DNA of 58,614 nt from Fragilariopsis cylindrus CCMP1102 (lineage: Eukaryota > Bacillariophyta > Bacillariophyceae > Bacillariales > Bacillariaceae), in contig FMBT01000541.1 of NCBI GenBank assembly GCA_900095095.1, forward strand, positions 1 to 58,614, in the 5' to 3' direction. The notes beneath the pieces are model-generated. The model saw nothing but the letters and a program-made list of their open reading frames with translations. It was not told where the DNA came from and ran no database searches. This document shows, in pieces, positions 11,001-22,110 of the stretch (position 1 is its first letter; the number at the start of each line of letters is the position of its first letter). A program made the translations under genes and the position numbers.

Positions 11001-11785
11001 AGGAATTTTGCTGGCAGAAATTTTTTGACGTGTTCATATAAGTCACACTTAGCAATCATAGGTCGACTCCAAAAATCAAAATCTTCTGGGTTAGGTGTTG
11101 TTGCAAAATAAAATGAAAGGAATATAGTTAGATATTGCTCTTGAATTTTTTCGGTCTTTTTGTCTTTTCTGGAAATCTGTCTGTCTGTCGTCCTTCTTCT
11201 CCAACAAAACAAACAAAATTCATTTTAAGATGGCCTCAGAAATGGAAAATGCAGAATTCATCCAATTTGAAAATGGAGGAATAAGGGGGAAGGGAATAAC
11301 TGAATTTACAGTAACCCCCATATGTCATGTTTGTCCTTTTTACTACTTTACAACGAAAATCAAAAATCCATTCTAAGATGGCCCTTAAAATGAAAAAAAA
11401 AAAACGCGACACAATTCATCGTGGCAAACAAATAAAAATCAATCCTCAACAAAAACATGCAGCACAAATATTTACCTTTGTTTCCTGCTACACCTTCAAC
11501 ATTGCTACCTCGATTTACTGGTACTTCATCAACTACTGCATCATCATTCGTGATGCAGTATAGGGATTTCTGGCTAGGGTTGCACTTCTTGCAAGTTTCC
11601 GTGTTGCCACAACCATACATGTGGAAATATCCATCACAAAAATGACATTGTGCCGTAAACCCGTGAGCACGATCAATTGTTTTTGTGTTTCTACAAAGGT
11701 CACCATAACAACATATCGGCTTGTCGGCTACCTTATTGTTTCCCCCGTTGCTTCTCCTGGCTTTCTTTTTCTTATTAGCATCCAT
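5074..11785 (-). CDS. Five-exon gene: PHD-like zinc finger plus ParB/DGQHR-like motif protein (2,013 aa)
   Basis: I join five minus-strand exons: 11785-11476, 11085-8345, 8228-7459, 7410-6440 and 6323-5074. All junctions are GT-AG and keep frame, and the exons sum to 6,042 nt, exactly 2,014 codons with the stop. Residues about 22-70 form a Cys/His cluster (C25, C26, C31, H41, C47, C50, H55, C59, C65, C68) that looks like a PHD-type zinc finger. Exon 2 has long acidic and basic low-complexity stretches, including KKRRR and KKRKR, which suggest a nuclear protein. Exon 3 reads FALIDGGHRIMAIL (about 1,058-1,071) after an amphipathic stretch, the signature of ParB/Srx or DGQHR folds; these bind or cut nucleic acid or nucleotides in known families, and the role here is not established. 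The C terminus is Asp-rich and ends KKQKQQQQE. Internal regions of about 300 residues resemble nothing I recognise. The ParB-like call rests on one motif. Confidence 0.72.
6324..6439 (-). other. Intron 4 of the five-exon gene
   Basis: The donor is CCAG|GTAAGC and the preferred acceptor is GTTTTTTGTGAAG|AG, phase 1, 116 nt. An upstream acceptor (ATTATTTTAG) looks stronger, but it leads to a stop within 17 codons and so was not used. It could be an alternative splice site giving a truncated protein. Confidence 0.6.
7411..7458 (-). other. Intron 3 of the five-exon gene
   Basis: The donor is AA|GTAAGT and the acceptor is TTCATTACAG|A, phase 2. It is only 48 nt, which is short even for compact protist introns, but both sites are near-ideal and the frame is kept. 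Confidence 0.75.
8229..8344 (-). other. Intron 2 of the five-exon gene
   Basis: The donor is ATT|GTAAGT and the acceptor is CTTCCTAG|ATT, phase 0, 116 nt. Splicing removes the stop that follows the donor and joins directly to the segment leading into D-G-G-H-R. Confidence 0.85.
11086..11475 (-). other. Intron 1 of the five-exon gene
   Basis: The donor is G|GTAAAT and the acceptor is CCTAACCCAG|AA, phase 1. At 390 nt it is the longest of the four introns. It contains two diverged copies of an ATT(C/T)TAAGATGGCC segment (about 11,217 and 11,370 on the plus strand). Confidence 0.7.
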
Positions 11786-13104
11786 TCTAGACTAAAATTA
11801 ATTTATTTATTTTGTCCTGAGTAGTTAGGTTAGAAGTATTTTTTTATGGAAAAGAAAAATTCTAGTAGAACAGCGCCAGACAAAGAAGGGCACGTCTTCG
11901 TTGACATGTTTCATTAACATGTACAACTGAAAATGAGATCTTCACACAAGATTTAGTTCAATCATCAACTGCTCAGCCAATGAGATATGTGTGGAACAGG
12001 AAAATACGGTTCTGAAAATGGTACGATCGTAATAATTTTTCACTTCTTCTCTTTCAAATCAATCATCTCTTTCCTATTTCGCTCTACCAGTTAAGTAGTG
12101 CCTACCATTTTCGCGCTACCATAAGTAAAATTTACTTAAAGGCACACAATACCAACCAATGGTACTAAGTAGATTTTCCCCTTTTGGGCATGGGCAAGGC
12201 ACGCACCACTAGAATGACTCATTTTTCACTTCTTCTCTTTCAAATCGTCTCTTTCCTATTTCGCGCTTCTGACAGTTTACCTCTGAGCTCACTGAATACG
12301 GTACTGCCTGAACGTTTGGTAGCTAGTACCAGTACCGGTAGTACATGTTGTCCTTCTTTTTCAATACCCAGTTAAATAGTGCCTACCATTTTCGCGCTAC
12401 CATAAGTAAAATTTACTTAAAGGCACACAATACCAACCAATGGTACTAAGTAGATTTTCCCCTTTTGGGCATGGGCAAGGCACGCACCACTAGAATGACT
12501 CATTTTTCACTTCTTCTCTTTCAAATCGTCTCTTTCCTATTTCGCGCTTCTGACAGTTTACCTCTGAGCTCACTGAATACGGTACTGCCTGAACGTTTGG
12601 TAGCTAGTACCAGTACCGGTAGTACATGTTGTCCTTCTTTTTCAATACCGATTTCCTATTTCGCACTAATAGTAACCTGGATATAATCACGTGTCAACCC
12701 TTCTTCAACACATCTGATGATCGTGTCAACCCTTCCTCAACATATTCGACTAGCTCGATTAACTCATCTGATGAATTCGGAGTTGTTGTAATTTTTTATG
12801 AACAAGATGTAAATTTATAACAAATAAAAAACAAGGAAAGATAAGGAAGAACGTATTGTTTGACGTCGAAGACAATGAACTGATGAAAACGGAGAGTACC
12901 TTGGTGCTTTGAGAGTATCTTAATAGCAGATATATTTATCATCCTAGTGGAATGGCCTGTGATGCGGTTGTGTTAATGGAATGATTTAATTTCCCATGCC
13001 CTTCTCGTCAATCGAATGTAATTTGTTTTAAAAAAAAAAGCAGTACAAAACAGATGTGGTTGTAGTCATAATATAAATTGAATTCAAATTAAAAAGCAAT
13101 CAAG
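11786..13104. other. Divergent intergenic region with a 281-bp tandem duplication
   Basis: This lies between the minus-strand five-exon gene and the plus-strand MYND gene, so it should hold both promoters. It contains the perfect duplication at 12,088-12,649. The 62- and 73-codon open frames in the duplicates are copies of each other with no recognisable domain, and I do not call them genes. Confidence 0.6.
12088..12649. repeat. 281-bp direct tandem duplication
   Basis: Copies at 12,088-12,368 and 12,369-12,649 are nearly identical; I saw one base difference (GTTAAG versus GTTAAA near the start). A related fragment (TTTCCTATTTCGC) occurs before and after, so the duplication probably arose between short homologies. 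Confidence 0.92.
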
Positions 13105-13593
13105 ATGATGAAGGCAATGTTGGCAAGGAAAAAGATGGAGGAGGAGATGGAGAAGAATACTTTGGTGGACATCACCTACTGTGTGACGGACGACGACCGA
13201 GCATTATGGGACATATTTGAAGAACGGACAGTACTGTTGGGTGAAGAATTGGGAGGTTATGGTGATAATGATATCAGATCTAACAATGATGAGCAGGAGA
13301 TAGTTCTTCAAACGTATACAGTTGACATTGCTGCTGTTGCCGAGAACCGAAGGTGCCCAATGCTGAAGGAGCAGATGATGGTCCAGTTTGTTTGTGAAAA
13401 CTGCAACAAAGTTGCACGTGATGTAGACCCACCACGGAGTCAATGTTCCAGATGTTGGGTAGTAGTTGCATATTGCAGTTTGGAATGTCAAGTTAGTCAT
13501 TGCCGTCATTGCTGTCATTGCCGTCATTGTCACACCACCATCCATCAGTATGATTGTACTTGTAGTTATTGTACTCGAATCATATCTGTATAA
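13105..13593 (+). CDS. MYND-type zinc finger protein
   Basis: 162 residues from the ATG at 13,105. The C-terminal half reads C97-x2-C100 ... C114-x2-C117 ... YC124-SLE-C128-Q ... H147-x3-C151, the ligand pattern and YCSxxCQ core of a MYND finger. MYND fingers usually bind short Pro-containing motifs in partner proteins. The N-terminal 90 residues are acidic and unrecognised. Between C128 and H147 the finger is stretched by HCRHCCHCRHCHT, coded by a 9-bp repeat (CATTGCCGT and variants), which adds extra Cys and His. The 3' end and downstream 130 bp of this gene occur again, noncoding, at about 14,066-14,212. Partner and pathway cannot be told from the sequence. Confidence 0.7.
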   Translation: MMKAMLARKKMEEEMEKNTLVDITYCVTDDDRALWDIFEERTVLLGEELGGYGDNDIRSNNDEQEIVLQTYTVDIAAVAENRRCPMLKEQMMVQFVCENCNKVARDVDPPRSQCSRCWVVVAYCSLECQVSHCRHCCHCRHCHTTIHQYDCTCSYCTRIISV

Positions 13594-14654
13594 GCAATCG
13601 TATCATAAGCTCTGAAATAGATCGATTTTATTCTTCATGTTTTAGTAGTAGTAATTAATAATACAATACGATACGATACGATCGTAATAATAGTATGAAA
13701 GTATAAAAAATCTCCGTATTGTTGCATTGTAGTATCTAGGAAGATTAATTATAAAACAATCAATAATAATAATCATAATAATAATAGTATACAATACGAT
13801 ATGAATTGAATTGAAACACGTAGTAATAGTAGTAGTAATTAATAATACAATACGATACGATACGATACGATCGTAATAATAGTATGAAAGTATAATAAAT
13901 AGAAACTATTTATATTCAACATCATCTCCGTATTGTTGCATTGTAGTACCTATTTTAAATCAGATATCTTCTTATATGTTAATCGTATCATATTGTTGTT
14001 ATGTTGTATCATCTTTTTCGTTTTCTCAGACTGTAACTTACAGCGCTAACATGATGAAATTATCAGTATGATTGTACTTGTAGTTATTGTACTCGAATCA
14101 TATCTGTATAAGCAATCGTATCATAAGCTCTGAAACAGATCGATTTTATTCTTCATATTTTAGTAGTAGTAATTAATAATACAATGATACAGTACGATAC
14201 GATCGTAATAATACAGCGCTAACATGATGAAATTATCATTATTTTTGAAAAAAGGGTAGGAAAACTACCTCTTTTCTGGCCCATGAGATTTCTAATAAAA
14301 ATAAAAGTGTAGGAAGATGGGCAGACTGTAACATACCGGTACAGCGCTAACATGATGAAATTATCATTATTTTTGAAAAAAGGGTAGAGGAAAACTACCT
14401 CTTTTCTGGCCCATGAGATTTCTAATAAAAATAAAAGTGTAGGAAGATGGGCAGACTGTAACTTACAGCGCTAACATGATGAAATTATCATTATTTTTGA
14501 ATCATGATAGCGGTGTAGACAGTGATGGCAGTACTTTTAGTACAAGTATGCAATATAATACTGTCTACCAGATATAAGCTAAGTCAAGCTGCCTACCAGC
14601 AAAAGTCCTATCTGTTGGTAACTAATAGTGGAAGCAGATTTACCAGTACAACAA
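13594..14654. repeat. Downstream repeat region: gene-tail copy and ~126-bp repeat
   Basis: No gene is supported. About 14,066-14,212 duplicates the last codons and 3' flank of the MYND gene (13,546-13,680). A unit of 124-128 bp beginning CAGCGCTAACATGATG starts at 14,214, 14,342 and 14,466 (the last copy is partial), with a fragment at 14,041. The same unit reappears beyond the satellite at 19,547. CGATACGATACGAT microsatellites occur at about 13,670 and 13,855. Confidence 0.85.
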
Positions 14655-16216
14655 AAGTATGTGGTAGGTTGCAGCAAAGTAGGAGGAAGGAGGATTTCAT
14701 ACCATTATCAAATGAGGTGAGATAAATGATGCAGCAGCAGTGTGTGTGTGTGTGTGTGTGTGTGATGTTGGTAAAATAATGTAAAAATAAAATTGTAAAC
14801 AATAGCATATGGTAGGTAGCTGCAAAGTAGGAGGAAGGAGGATTTCATACCATTATTCAGTGAGGTAAGATAAATGATGCAGCAGGAGTTTGTGTGTGTG
14901 TGATGTTGGTAAAATAATGTGTTAGTAGAATACACCTTGCACCTGTCAGGAATGCACAAAACAACAACACCTCAGTATTAAAGCTGCAGCAAGTAAAATT
15001 AATTCATGGTTGTATTGGAACCAGCAGTAGTTAGAAGTGTGATATTGCATCAACCATCTGAATGGGTTAAAGGATTCTACCATCTGAAAGGACAAACATG
15101 CTGTTACTAAGATTGCACATTATCCCCATGTTCTACTACTACAAAGTAACTACTACCTACCTACCTACCTACCTGGTGAACTACATCTGCAGCTGAATTG
15201 TTTCCTTGTTGTATTGTTGGTCCCTATAATGGGGGAACAACAGCATGTGGTAGGTAGCTGCAAAGTAGGAGGAAGGAGGATTTCATACCATTATCCAGTG
15301 AGGTAAGATAAATGATGCAGCAGGAGTTTGTGTGTGTGTGTGTGTGTGTATGTGTGTGTGATGTTGGTAAAATAATCTGTTAAAAGAATACACCTTGCAT
15401 GTGCCAGGGAAGCACAAAACAACAACTCCTCAGAATTAAAGCTGCAGCAAGTAAAAATATTTCATGGTTGTTTTGGAACCAGCAGTAGTTAGAAGTGTGA
15501 TATTGCATCAACCACCTGAATGGGTTAAAGGATTCCACCACCTGAAAGGACAAACATGCTACTATTGCACATTATCCTCATGTTCTACAACTACAAAGTA
15601 ACTACTAGCTACCTACCTACCTGGTGAACTACATCTGCAGCTAAATTGTTTCCTTGTTGTATTGTTGGTCCCTATAATGGGGGAACAACAGCATGTGGTA
15701 GGTAGCTGCAAAGTAGGAGGAAGGAGGATTTCATACCATTATTCAGTGAGGTAAGATAAATGATGCAGCAGGAGTTTGTGTGTGTGTGTGTGTATGTGTG
15801 TGTGAGGTTGGTAAAATAATCTGTTAAAAGAATACACCTTGCATGTGCCAGGGAAGCACAAAACAACAACTCCTCAGAATTAAAGCTGCAGCAAGTAGAA
15901 TTAATTCATGGTTGTATTGGAACCAGCAGTAGTTAGAAGGGTGATATTGCATCAACCACCTGAATGGGTTAAAGGATTCTACCACCTGAAAGGACAAACA
16001 TGCTGTTACTAAAATTGCATATTATCCTCATGTTCTACTACTACAAAGTAACTACTACCTAACTGGTGAACTACATCTGCAGCTAAATTGTTTCCTTGTT
16101 GTATTGTTGGTCCCTATAATAGGGGGAACAACAGCATGTGGTAGGTAGTTGCAAAGTAGGAGGAAGGAGGATTTCATACCATTATCCAGTGAGGTAAGAT
16201 AAATGATGCAGCAGGA

Positions 16217-16251
<35 letters not shown>

Positions 16252-17105
16252 TGTGTATGTTGGTAAAATAATCTGTTAAAAGAATACACCTTGCATGTGC
16301 CAGGGAAGCACAAAACAACAACTCCTCAGAATTAAAGCTGCAGCAAGTAGAATTAATTCTTGGTTGTATTGGAACCAGCAGTAGTTAGAAGGGTGATATT
16401 GCATCAACCACCTGAATGGGTTAAAGGATTCTACCACCTGAAAGGACAAACATGCTGTTACCAAAATTGCATATTATCCTCATGTTCTACTACTACAAAG
16501 TAACTACTACCTACCTGGTGAACTACATCTGCAGCTAAATTGTTTCCTTGTTGTATTGTTGGTCCCTATAATGGTTGAACAATAGCATGTGGTAGGTAGC
16601 TGCAAAGTAGGAGGAAGGAGGATTTCATACATCATCATCAATGAGGTGAGATAAATGATGCAGCAGGAGTTTCTGTGTGTGTGTGTGATGTTGGGTAAAA
16701 TAATCTGTTAAAAGAATACACCTTGCATGTGCCAGGGAAGCACAAAACAACAACTCCTCAGAATTAAAGCTGCAGCAAGTAGAATTATTCATGGTTGTAT
16801 TGGAACCAGCAGTAGTTTGTAGTGTGATATTGCATCAACCACCTGAATGGGTTAAAGGATTCTACCATCTGAAAGGACAAACATGCTGTTACTAAGATTG
16901 CACATTATCCCCATGTTCTACTACTACAAAGTAACTACTACCTACCTACCTACCTGGTGAACTACATCTGCAGCTAAATTGTTTCCTTGTTGTATTGTTG
17001 GCCCTATAATGGTTGAACAATAGCATGTGGTAGGTAGCTGCAAAGTAGGAGGAAGGAAGATTTCATACCATTATCCAGTGAGGTAAGATAAATGATGCAG
17101 CAGGA

Positions 17106-17140
<35 letters not shown>

Positions 17141-18875
17141 TGTGATGTTGGTAAAATAATCTGTTAAAAGAATACACCTTGCATGTGCAGGGAAGCACAA
17201 AACAACAACTCCTCAGAATTAAAGCTGCAGCAAGTAGAATTAATTCATGGTTGTATTGGAACCAGCAGTAGTTAGAAGTGTGATATTGCATCAACCACCT
17301 GAATGGGTTAAAGGATTCCACCACCTGAAAGGACAAACATGCTGTTACTAAAATTGCATATTATCCTCATGTTCTACTACTACAAAGTAACTACTACCTA
17401 CCTGGTGAACTACATCTGCAGCTAAATTGTTTCCTTGTTGTATTGTTGGTCCCTATAATAGGGGGAACAACAGCATGTGGTAGGTAGCTGCAAAGTAGGA
17501 GGAAGGAGGATTTCATAACATCATCATCAAATGAGGTGAGATAAATGATGCAGCAGGAGTTTCTGTGTGTGTGTGATGTTGGTAAAATAATCTGTTAAAA
17601 GAATACACCTTGCATGTGCCAGGGAAGCACAAAACAACAACTCCTCAGAATTAAAGCTGCAGCAAGTAGAATTATTTCATGGTTGTATTGGAACCAGCAG
17701 TAGTTTGTAGTGTGATATTGCATCAACCACCTGAATGGGTTAAAGGATTCTACCATCTGAAAGGACAAACATGCTGTTACTAAGATTGCACATTATCCCC
17801 ATGTTCTTCTACTACAAAGTAACTCCTACCTACCTACCTACCTGGTGAACTACATCTGCAGCTAAATTGTTTCCTTGTTGTATTGTTGGTCCCTATAATG
17901 GGGGAACAATAGCATGTGGTAGGTAGCTGCAAAGTAGGAGGAAGGAAGATTTCATAACATCATCATCAAATGAGGTGAGATAAATGATGCAGCAGGAGTT
18001 TGTGCGTGTGTGAGGTTGGTAAAATAATCTGTTAAAAGAATACACCTTGCATGTGCAAGGGAAGCACAAAACAACAACTCCTCAGAATTAAAGCTGCAGC
18101 AAGTAAAAATATTTCATGGTTGTTTTGGAACCAGTAGTAGTTAGAAGTGTGATATTGCATCAACCACCTTGAAGGGTAAAAGGATTCTACCATCTGAAAG
18201 GACAAACCTGTTACTAAGATTGCATATTATCCTCATGTTCTACTACTACTAAGTAACAGTACTACCTACCTACCTGGTGAACTATATCTGCAGCTAAATT
18301 GTTTCCTTGTTGTATTGTTGGTCCCTATAATGGGGGAACAACAGCATGTGGTAGGTAGCTGCAAAGTAGGAGGAAGGAGGATTTCATACCATTATCCAGT
18401 GAGGTAAGATAAATGATGCAGCAGGAGTTTGTGTGTGTGTGTGTGTGTGTATGTGTGTGTGATGTTGGTAAAATAATCTGTTAAAAGAATACACCTTGCA
18501 TGTGCCAGGGAAGCACAAAACAACAACTCCTCAGAATTAAAGCTGCAGCAAGTAAAAATATTTCATGGTTGTTTTGGAACCAGCAGTAGTTAGAAGTGTG
18601 ATATTGCATCAACCACCTGAATGGGTTAAAGGATTCTACCATCTGAAAGGACAAACCTGTTACTAAGATTGCACATTATCCCATGTTCTACTACTACAAA
18701 GTAACTACTACCTACCTACCTACCTGGTGAACTACATCTGCAGCTGAATTGTTTCCTTGTTGTATTGTTGGTCCCTATAATGGGGGAACAACAGCATGTG
18801 GTAGGTAGCTGCAAAGTAGGAGGAAGGAGGATTTCATACCATTATCCAGTGAGGTAAGATAAATGATGCAGCAGG

Positions 18876-18915
<40 letters not shown>

Positions 18916-19470
18916 TGTGATGTTGGTAAAATAATGTGTTAGTAAAATACACCTTGCACCTGTCAGGGATGCACAAAACAACAACTCCTCAGTATTAAAG
19001 CTGCAGCAAGTAGAATTAATTCATGGTTGTATTGGAACCAGCAGTAGTTTGCAGTGTGATATTGCATAAACCACCTGAATGGGTTAAAGGATTCTACCAC
19101 CTGACAGAACAAACATGCTGTTACTTAAATTGCATATTATCCTCATGTTCTACTACTACAAAGTAACTCCTACCTACCTACCTACCTGGTGAACTACATC
19201 TGCAGCTAAATTGTTTCCTTGTTGTATTGTAGGTCCCAATAATGGGGGAACAACAGCATGTGGTAGGTAGCTGCAAAGTAGGAGGAAGGAGGATTTCATA
19301 CCATTATCATCAAATGAGGTAAGATCAATGATGCAGCAGCAGTATGTGTGTGTGTGATGTTGGTAAAATAATTTGTTAATAGAATACACCTTGCACCTGT
19401 CAGGGGTGTGATGTTGGTAAAACAATGTGTTAGTAAAATACACCATGCACCTGATGCACTAAACAACACC
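14655..19470. repeat. Satellite array, ~440-bp monomers, about 12 copies
   Basis: The head motif CATGTGGTAGGTAGCTGC (with variants) recurs near 14,658, 14,804, 15,244, 15,692, 16,135, 16,586, 17,024, 17,474, 17,913, 18,345, 18,795 and 19,257. The full monomers are therefore 432-462 bp. Each contains a variable (GT)n tract, a variable (CTAC)n tract and a constant 3' part with GAACTACATCTGCAGCT. Length differences come mainly from the two microsatellites. Minus-strand frames of 60-110 codons repeat in each monomer, but they read through the (CA)n tract (THTHTH), so I treat them as noncoding. Confidence 0.95.
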
Positions 19471-19477
19471 ACATCAG

Positions 19478-19690
19478 TATTTTATTCTTCATATTTTAGT
19501 AGTAGTAATTAATAATACAATACAGTACAATACGATCGTAATAATACAGCGCTAACATGATGAAATTATCATTATTTCTGAAAAAAGGGTAGGAAAACTA
19601 CCTCTTTTCTGGCCCATGAGATTTCTATTAAAAATAAAAGTGTAGGAAGATGGGCAGACTGTGACTTACTGCGCTAACATGATGCCATTT
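19478..19690. repeat. Right-flank copy of the gene-tail and ~126-bp repeats
   Basis: The TTTATTCTTCATATTTTAGTAGT gene-tail segment and one CAGCGCTAACATGATG unit recur in the same order as on the left side of the satellite. This suggests the satellite expanded inside a pre-existing tandem block. Confidence 0.85.
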
Positions 19691-20314
19691 TTTATTTAAT
19701 CCAGCTAGTCAATTGACTACCGTGTTTGTTTCTTATCACCTTTGTTTTTTATCATTTTTTTTTTTACATGCGCCCCCCATGCCAGCGCTCAAAGATGTGA
19801 AGTAACAAAAATTACACAATTGCGGAGTCAATGGACAGCGACAACGACAAGCCCGAAGTAGATCTAAAAGACTATTATTCCTCCTGCCGCTTCCAAAGTC
19901 TATTGCATTGATAGGAGAGAGATACTACCAGAGCATGCGTTGTCTTTATGCAGCCATCTTCTTTAATTTAGATACCTGATTCCGTTATATTAGAATTGAC
20001 GGAAGAAAAGAAGAAGTTAAAGGAATATTTTTGTATTGCTACGTCACTAACACTACTAGCCGAGTTCATCAAAGATGATCCCAACAAGCGATAGAATCCT
20101 GCCAAGGGCTACTTAAAGCTGAAAGGCCAACAGTTATTGTATAAGAATTTACGGAAGAAAAGAAGAAGTTAAATTAATATTTTTGTATTGCTACGTCACT
20201 AACACTACTAGCCGAAGCGTTCATCAAAAATGATCCCAAAACTCCCAATGAACCCAAGTCAATTCAATCAAATACTAGTCTACTGTACGGGCCGACAAAG
20301 AGTATAGAACGCTA
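19691..20314. repeat. Degraded sequence with a ~155-bp duplication
   Basis: A segment running from ACGGAAGAAAAGAAGAAGTT to about GATCCCA occurs at about 19,997-20,085 and again at about 20,150-20,240. Short open stretches (for example ATG at 19,831, MDSDNDKPEVDLKDYYSSCR) look like remains of a coding sequence, but none is long enough to call. Confidence 0.5.
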
Positions 20315-20593
20315 ATGAGTGAACAAGACTTGCCATCCCAAGATAGTGGAGAAGAAGATATTACTGATACTAATATTACTACTACATCAAGATTATATAA
20401 ATTACCCGGCAAGACTCAACCCAGCGATCTTGGAGGGTTCCATAACCAATTCCACTACACTACTAATGGAATAGGAGATTAACCACCACCACCTGGATCC
20501 GCTAAAAGTGATGACTCTGAACTAATTGGTCATCTTAATCCTGACTTTGAAAAAAATTATATGAACTCTTCAATACCAGACGAATTGCAATAG
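20315..20593 (+). pseudogene. Decayed coding remnant with one in-frame stop
   Basis: From the ATG at 20,315 the frame reads MSEQDLPSQDSGEEDITD and continues to a TAA at 20,480-20,482. It then continues in the same frame through PPPPGSAKSDDSELIGHL to a TAG at 20,591. Composition before and after the TAA is equally protein-like (Asp, Glu, Ser, Pro). A diverged copy of the last part occurs at about 21,923-21,980. The family is not recognised; it could also be one exon of a lost gene. Confidence 0.4.
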
Positions 20594-21600
20594 AAGTGTA
20601 GAAGTGCAGTTTGTATTATGTCGGTGAATATATTTTTCATTCACAGTGGTTCCTTAGAATGAAAAAACAGCGTATCAATTTTTCATTCACAGTGGCTTCT
20701 TAAAATGAAAAAGAAGTGCATTTTGGTGGTGATAGTTCCTGTCGTGCACATCAATAATAATATTATTATTATTTTCATCATTGGAATTATGGCGATGAAT
20801 ATATTTTTCATTTACAGTGGCAACTTAGAATGAAAAGGGTTTGGTGATAATTGCTGTCGTGCACATCATTATTAGTATTAATAATTATTATTTTTATTGT
20901 TGGTGAATATATTTTTCATTTACAGTGGCTTCTTAGAATGAAAAAGAAGTGCATTTTGGTGGTGATAGTTCCTGTCGTGCACATCAATAATAATATTATT
21001 ATTATTTTCATCATTGGAATTATGGCGATGAATATATTTTTCATTTACAGTGGCAACTTAGAATGAAAAGGGTTTGGTGATAATTGCTGTCGTGCACATC
21101 ATTATTAGTATTAATAATTATTATTTTTATTGTTGGTGAATATATTTTTCATTTACAGTGGCTTCTTAGAATGAAAAAGAAGTGCATTTTGGTGGTGATA
21201 GTTCCTGTCGTACATCAATAATAATATTATTATTATTTCATCATTGGAATTATGGCGATGAATATATTTTTTCATTTACAGTGGCAACTTAGAATGAAAA
21301 GGGTTTGGTGATAATTGCTGTCGTGCACATCATTATTAGTATTAATGATTATTATTTTTATTGTTGGTGAATATATTTTTCATTCACAGTGGCTTCTTAG
21401 AATGAAAAAGAAGTGTATTTTGGTGGTGATAGTTCCTGTTGTGCACATCAATAATAATATTATGATCATTATTATTATGACTATGTTTATCATTGTAATT
21501 ATGGTGGTGAATATATGTTTCATTTACAGTGGCAACTTAAAATGAAAAAGAAGTGCATTTTGGTGGTGATAGTTCCTGTCGTGCACATCGTCTAGTTTGG
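20594..21600. repeat. ~232-bp tandem repeat made of two related half-units
   Basis: The landmark AAAAGGGTTTGGTGATAATTG recurs near 20,837, 21,070 and 21,301 (spacing 231-233). Each unit has two half-units. Both contain AATATATTTTTCATT(T/C)ACAG followed by TGGC and a TTAGAATGAAAA block, plus (ATT)n tracts. No long frame spans the array. Confidence 0.88.
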
Positions 21601-21737
21601 AGGTACCCCTACAAGGACTAAGCTTTGAAAAGGAAATGGGGGGGGGGGGAGGGTATTGCATCTATATTCTTGTTCTCGGTACAGGTTACAGTTTTCAGTT
21701 ACCTGTTTAAGAACCCCAACCCCAACTGTAAGTGGTA

Positions 21738-21925
21738 ACTCTAACTGCTAAACCTAACTGCTAACCTGACGTGCTAACCCTAACTGCTAACCCAACGTGC
21801 TAACCCTAACTGCTAACCCAACGTGCTAACCCTAACTGCTAACCCAACGTGCTAACCCTAACTGCTAACCCGACGTGCTAACCCTAACTGCTAACCCGAC
21901 GTGCTAATCCTAACTGCTAACAAGT
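21738..21925. repeat. 26-bp tandem array containing telomere-like CTAACCCTAA
   Basis: GTGCTAACCC recurs every 26 bp from 21,771. Each unit contains GCTAACCCTAACTGCTAACC, close to the (CCCTAA)n telomeric motif but interrupted. A poly-G run (about 21,638-21,647) lies 90 bp upstream. Confidence 0.9.
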
Positions 21926-22110
21926 GACGACTTTGAACTAATTATTGGCCATCTAATTTGCAACTTTGAGCAAACGTTATAGTGGCAACTTAGATTGAAA
22001 GGGTTTGGTGATATTTGTAATTATGTTGGTGAATATATAGTTCCATTCACAGTGGCTCCTTAGAATGAAAAAGAAGTGCAGTGCGGGGGTAATTGCTGTT
22101 GTTCACATCA
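21926..22110. repeat. Diverged copy of the coding remnant tail and 232-bp unit
   Basis: AAGTGACGACTTTGAACTAAT and the sequence after it match the tail of the remnant at about 20,510. This is followed by one diverged 232-bp half-unit (TGGTGAATATATAG, CATTCACAGTGGCTCC). Confidence 0.7.

Noticed and set aside
12184..12686. Two identical small frames (MGMGKARTTRMTHFSLLLFQ)
   Set aside because: They are identical only because of the 281-bp duplication; no independent support.
14608..19446. Many minus-strand frames of 60-110 codons with THTHTH and SSFLLLCSYLPHAVV
   Set aside because: They are the same frame in each satellite monomer, read through a variable (CA)n tract whose length changes would break any protein.
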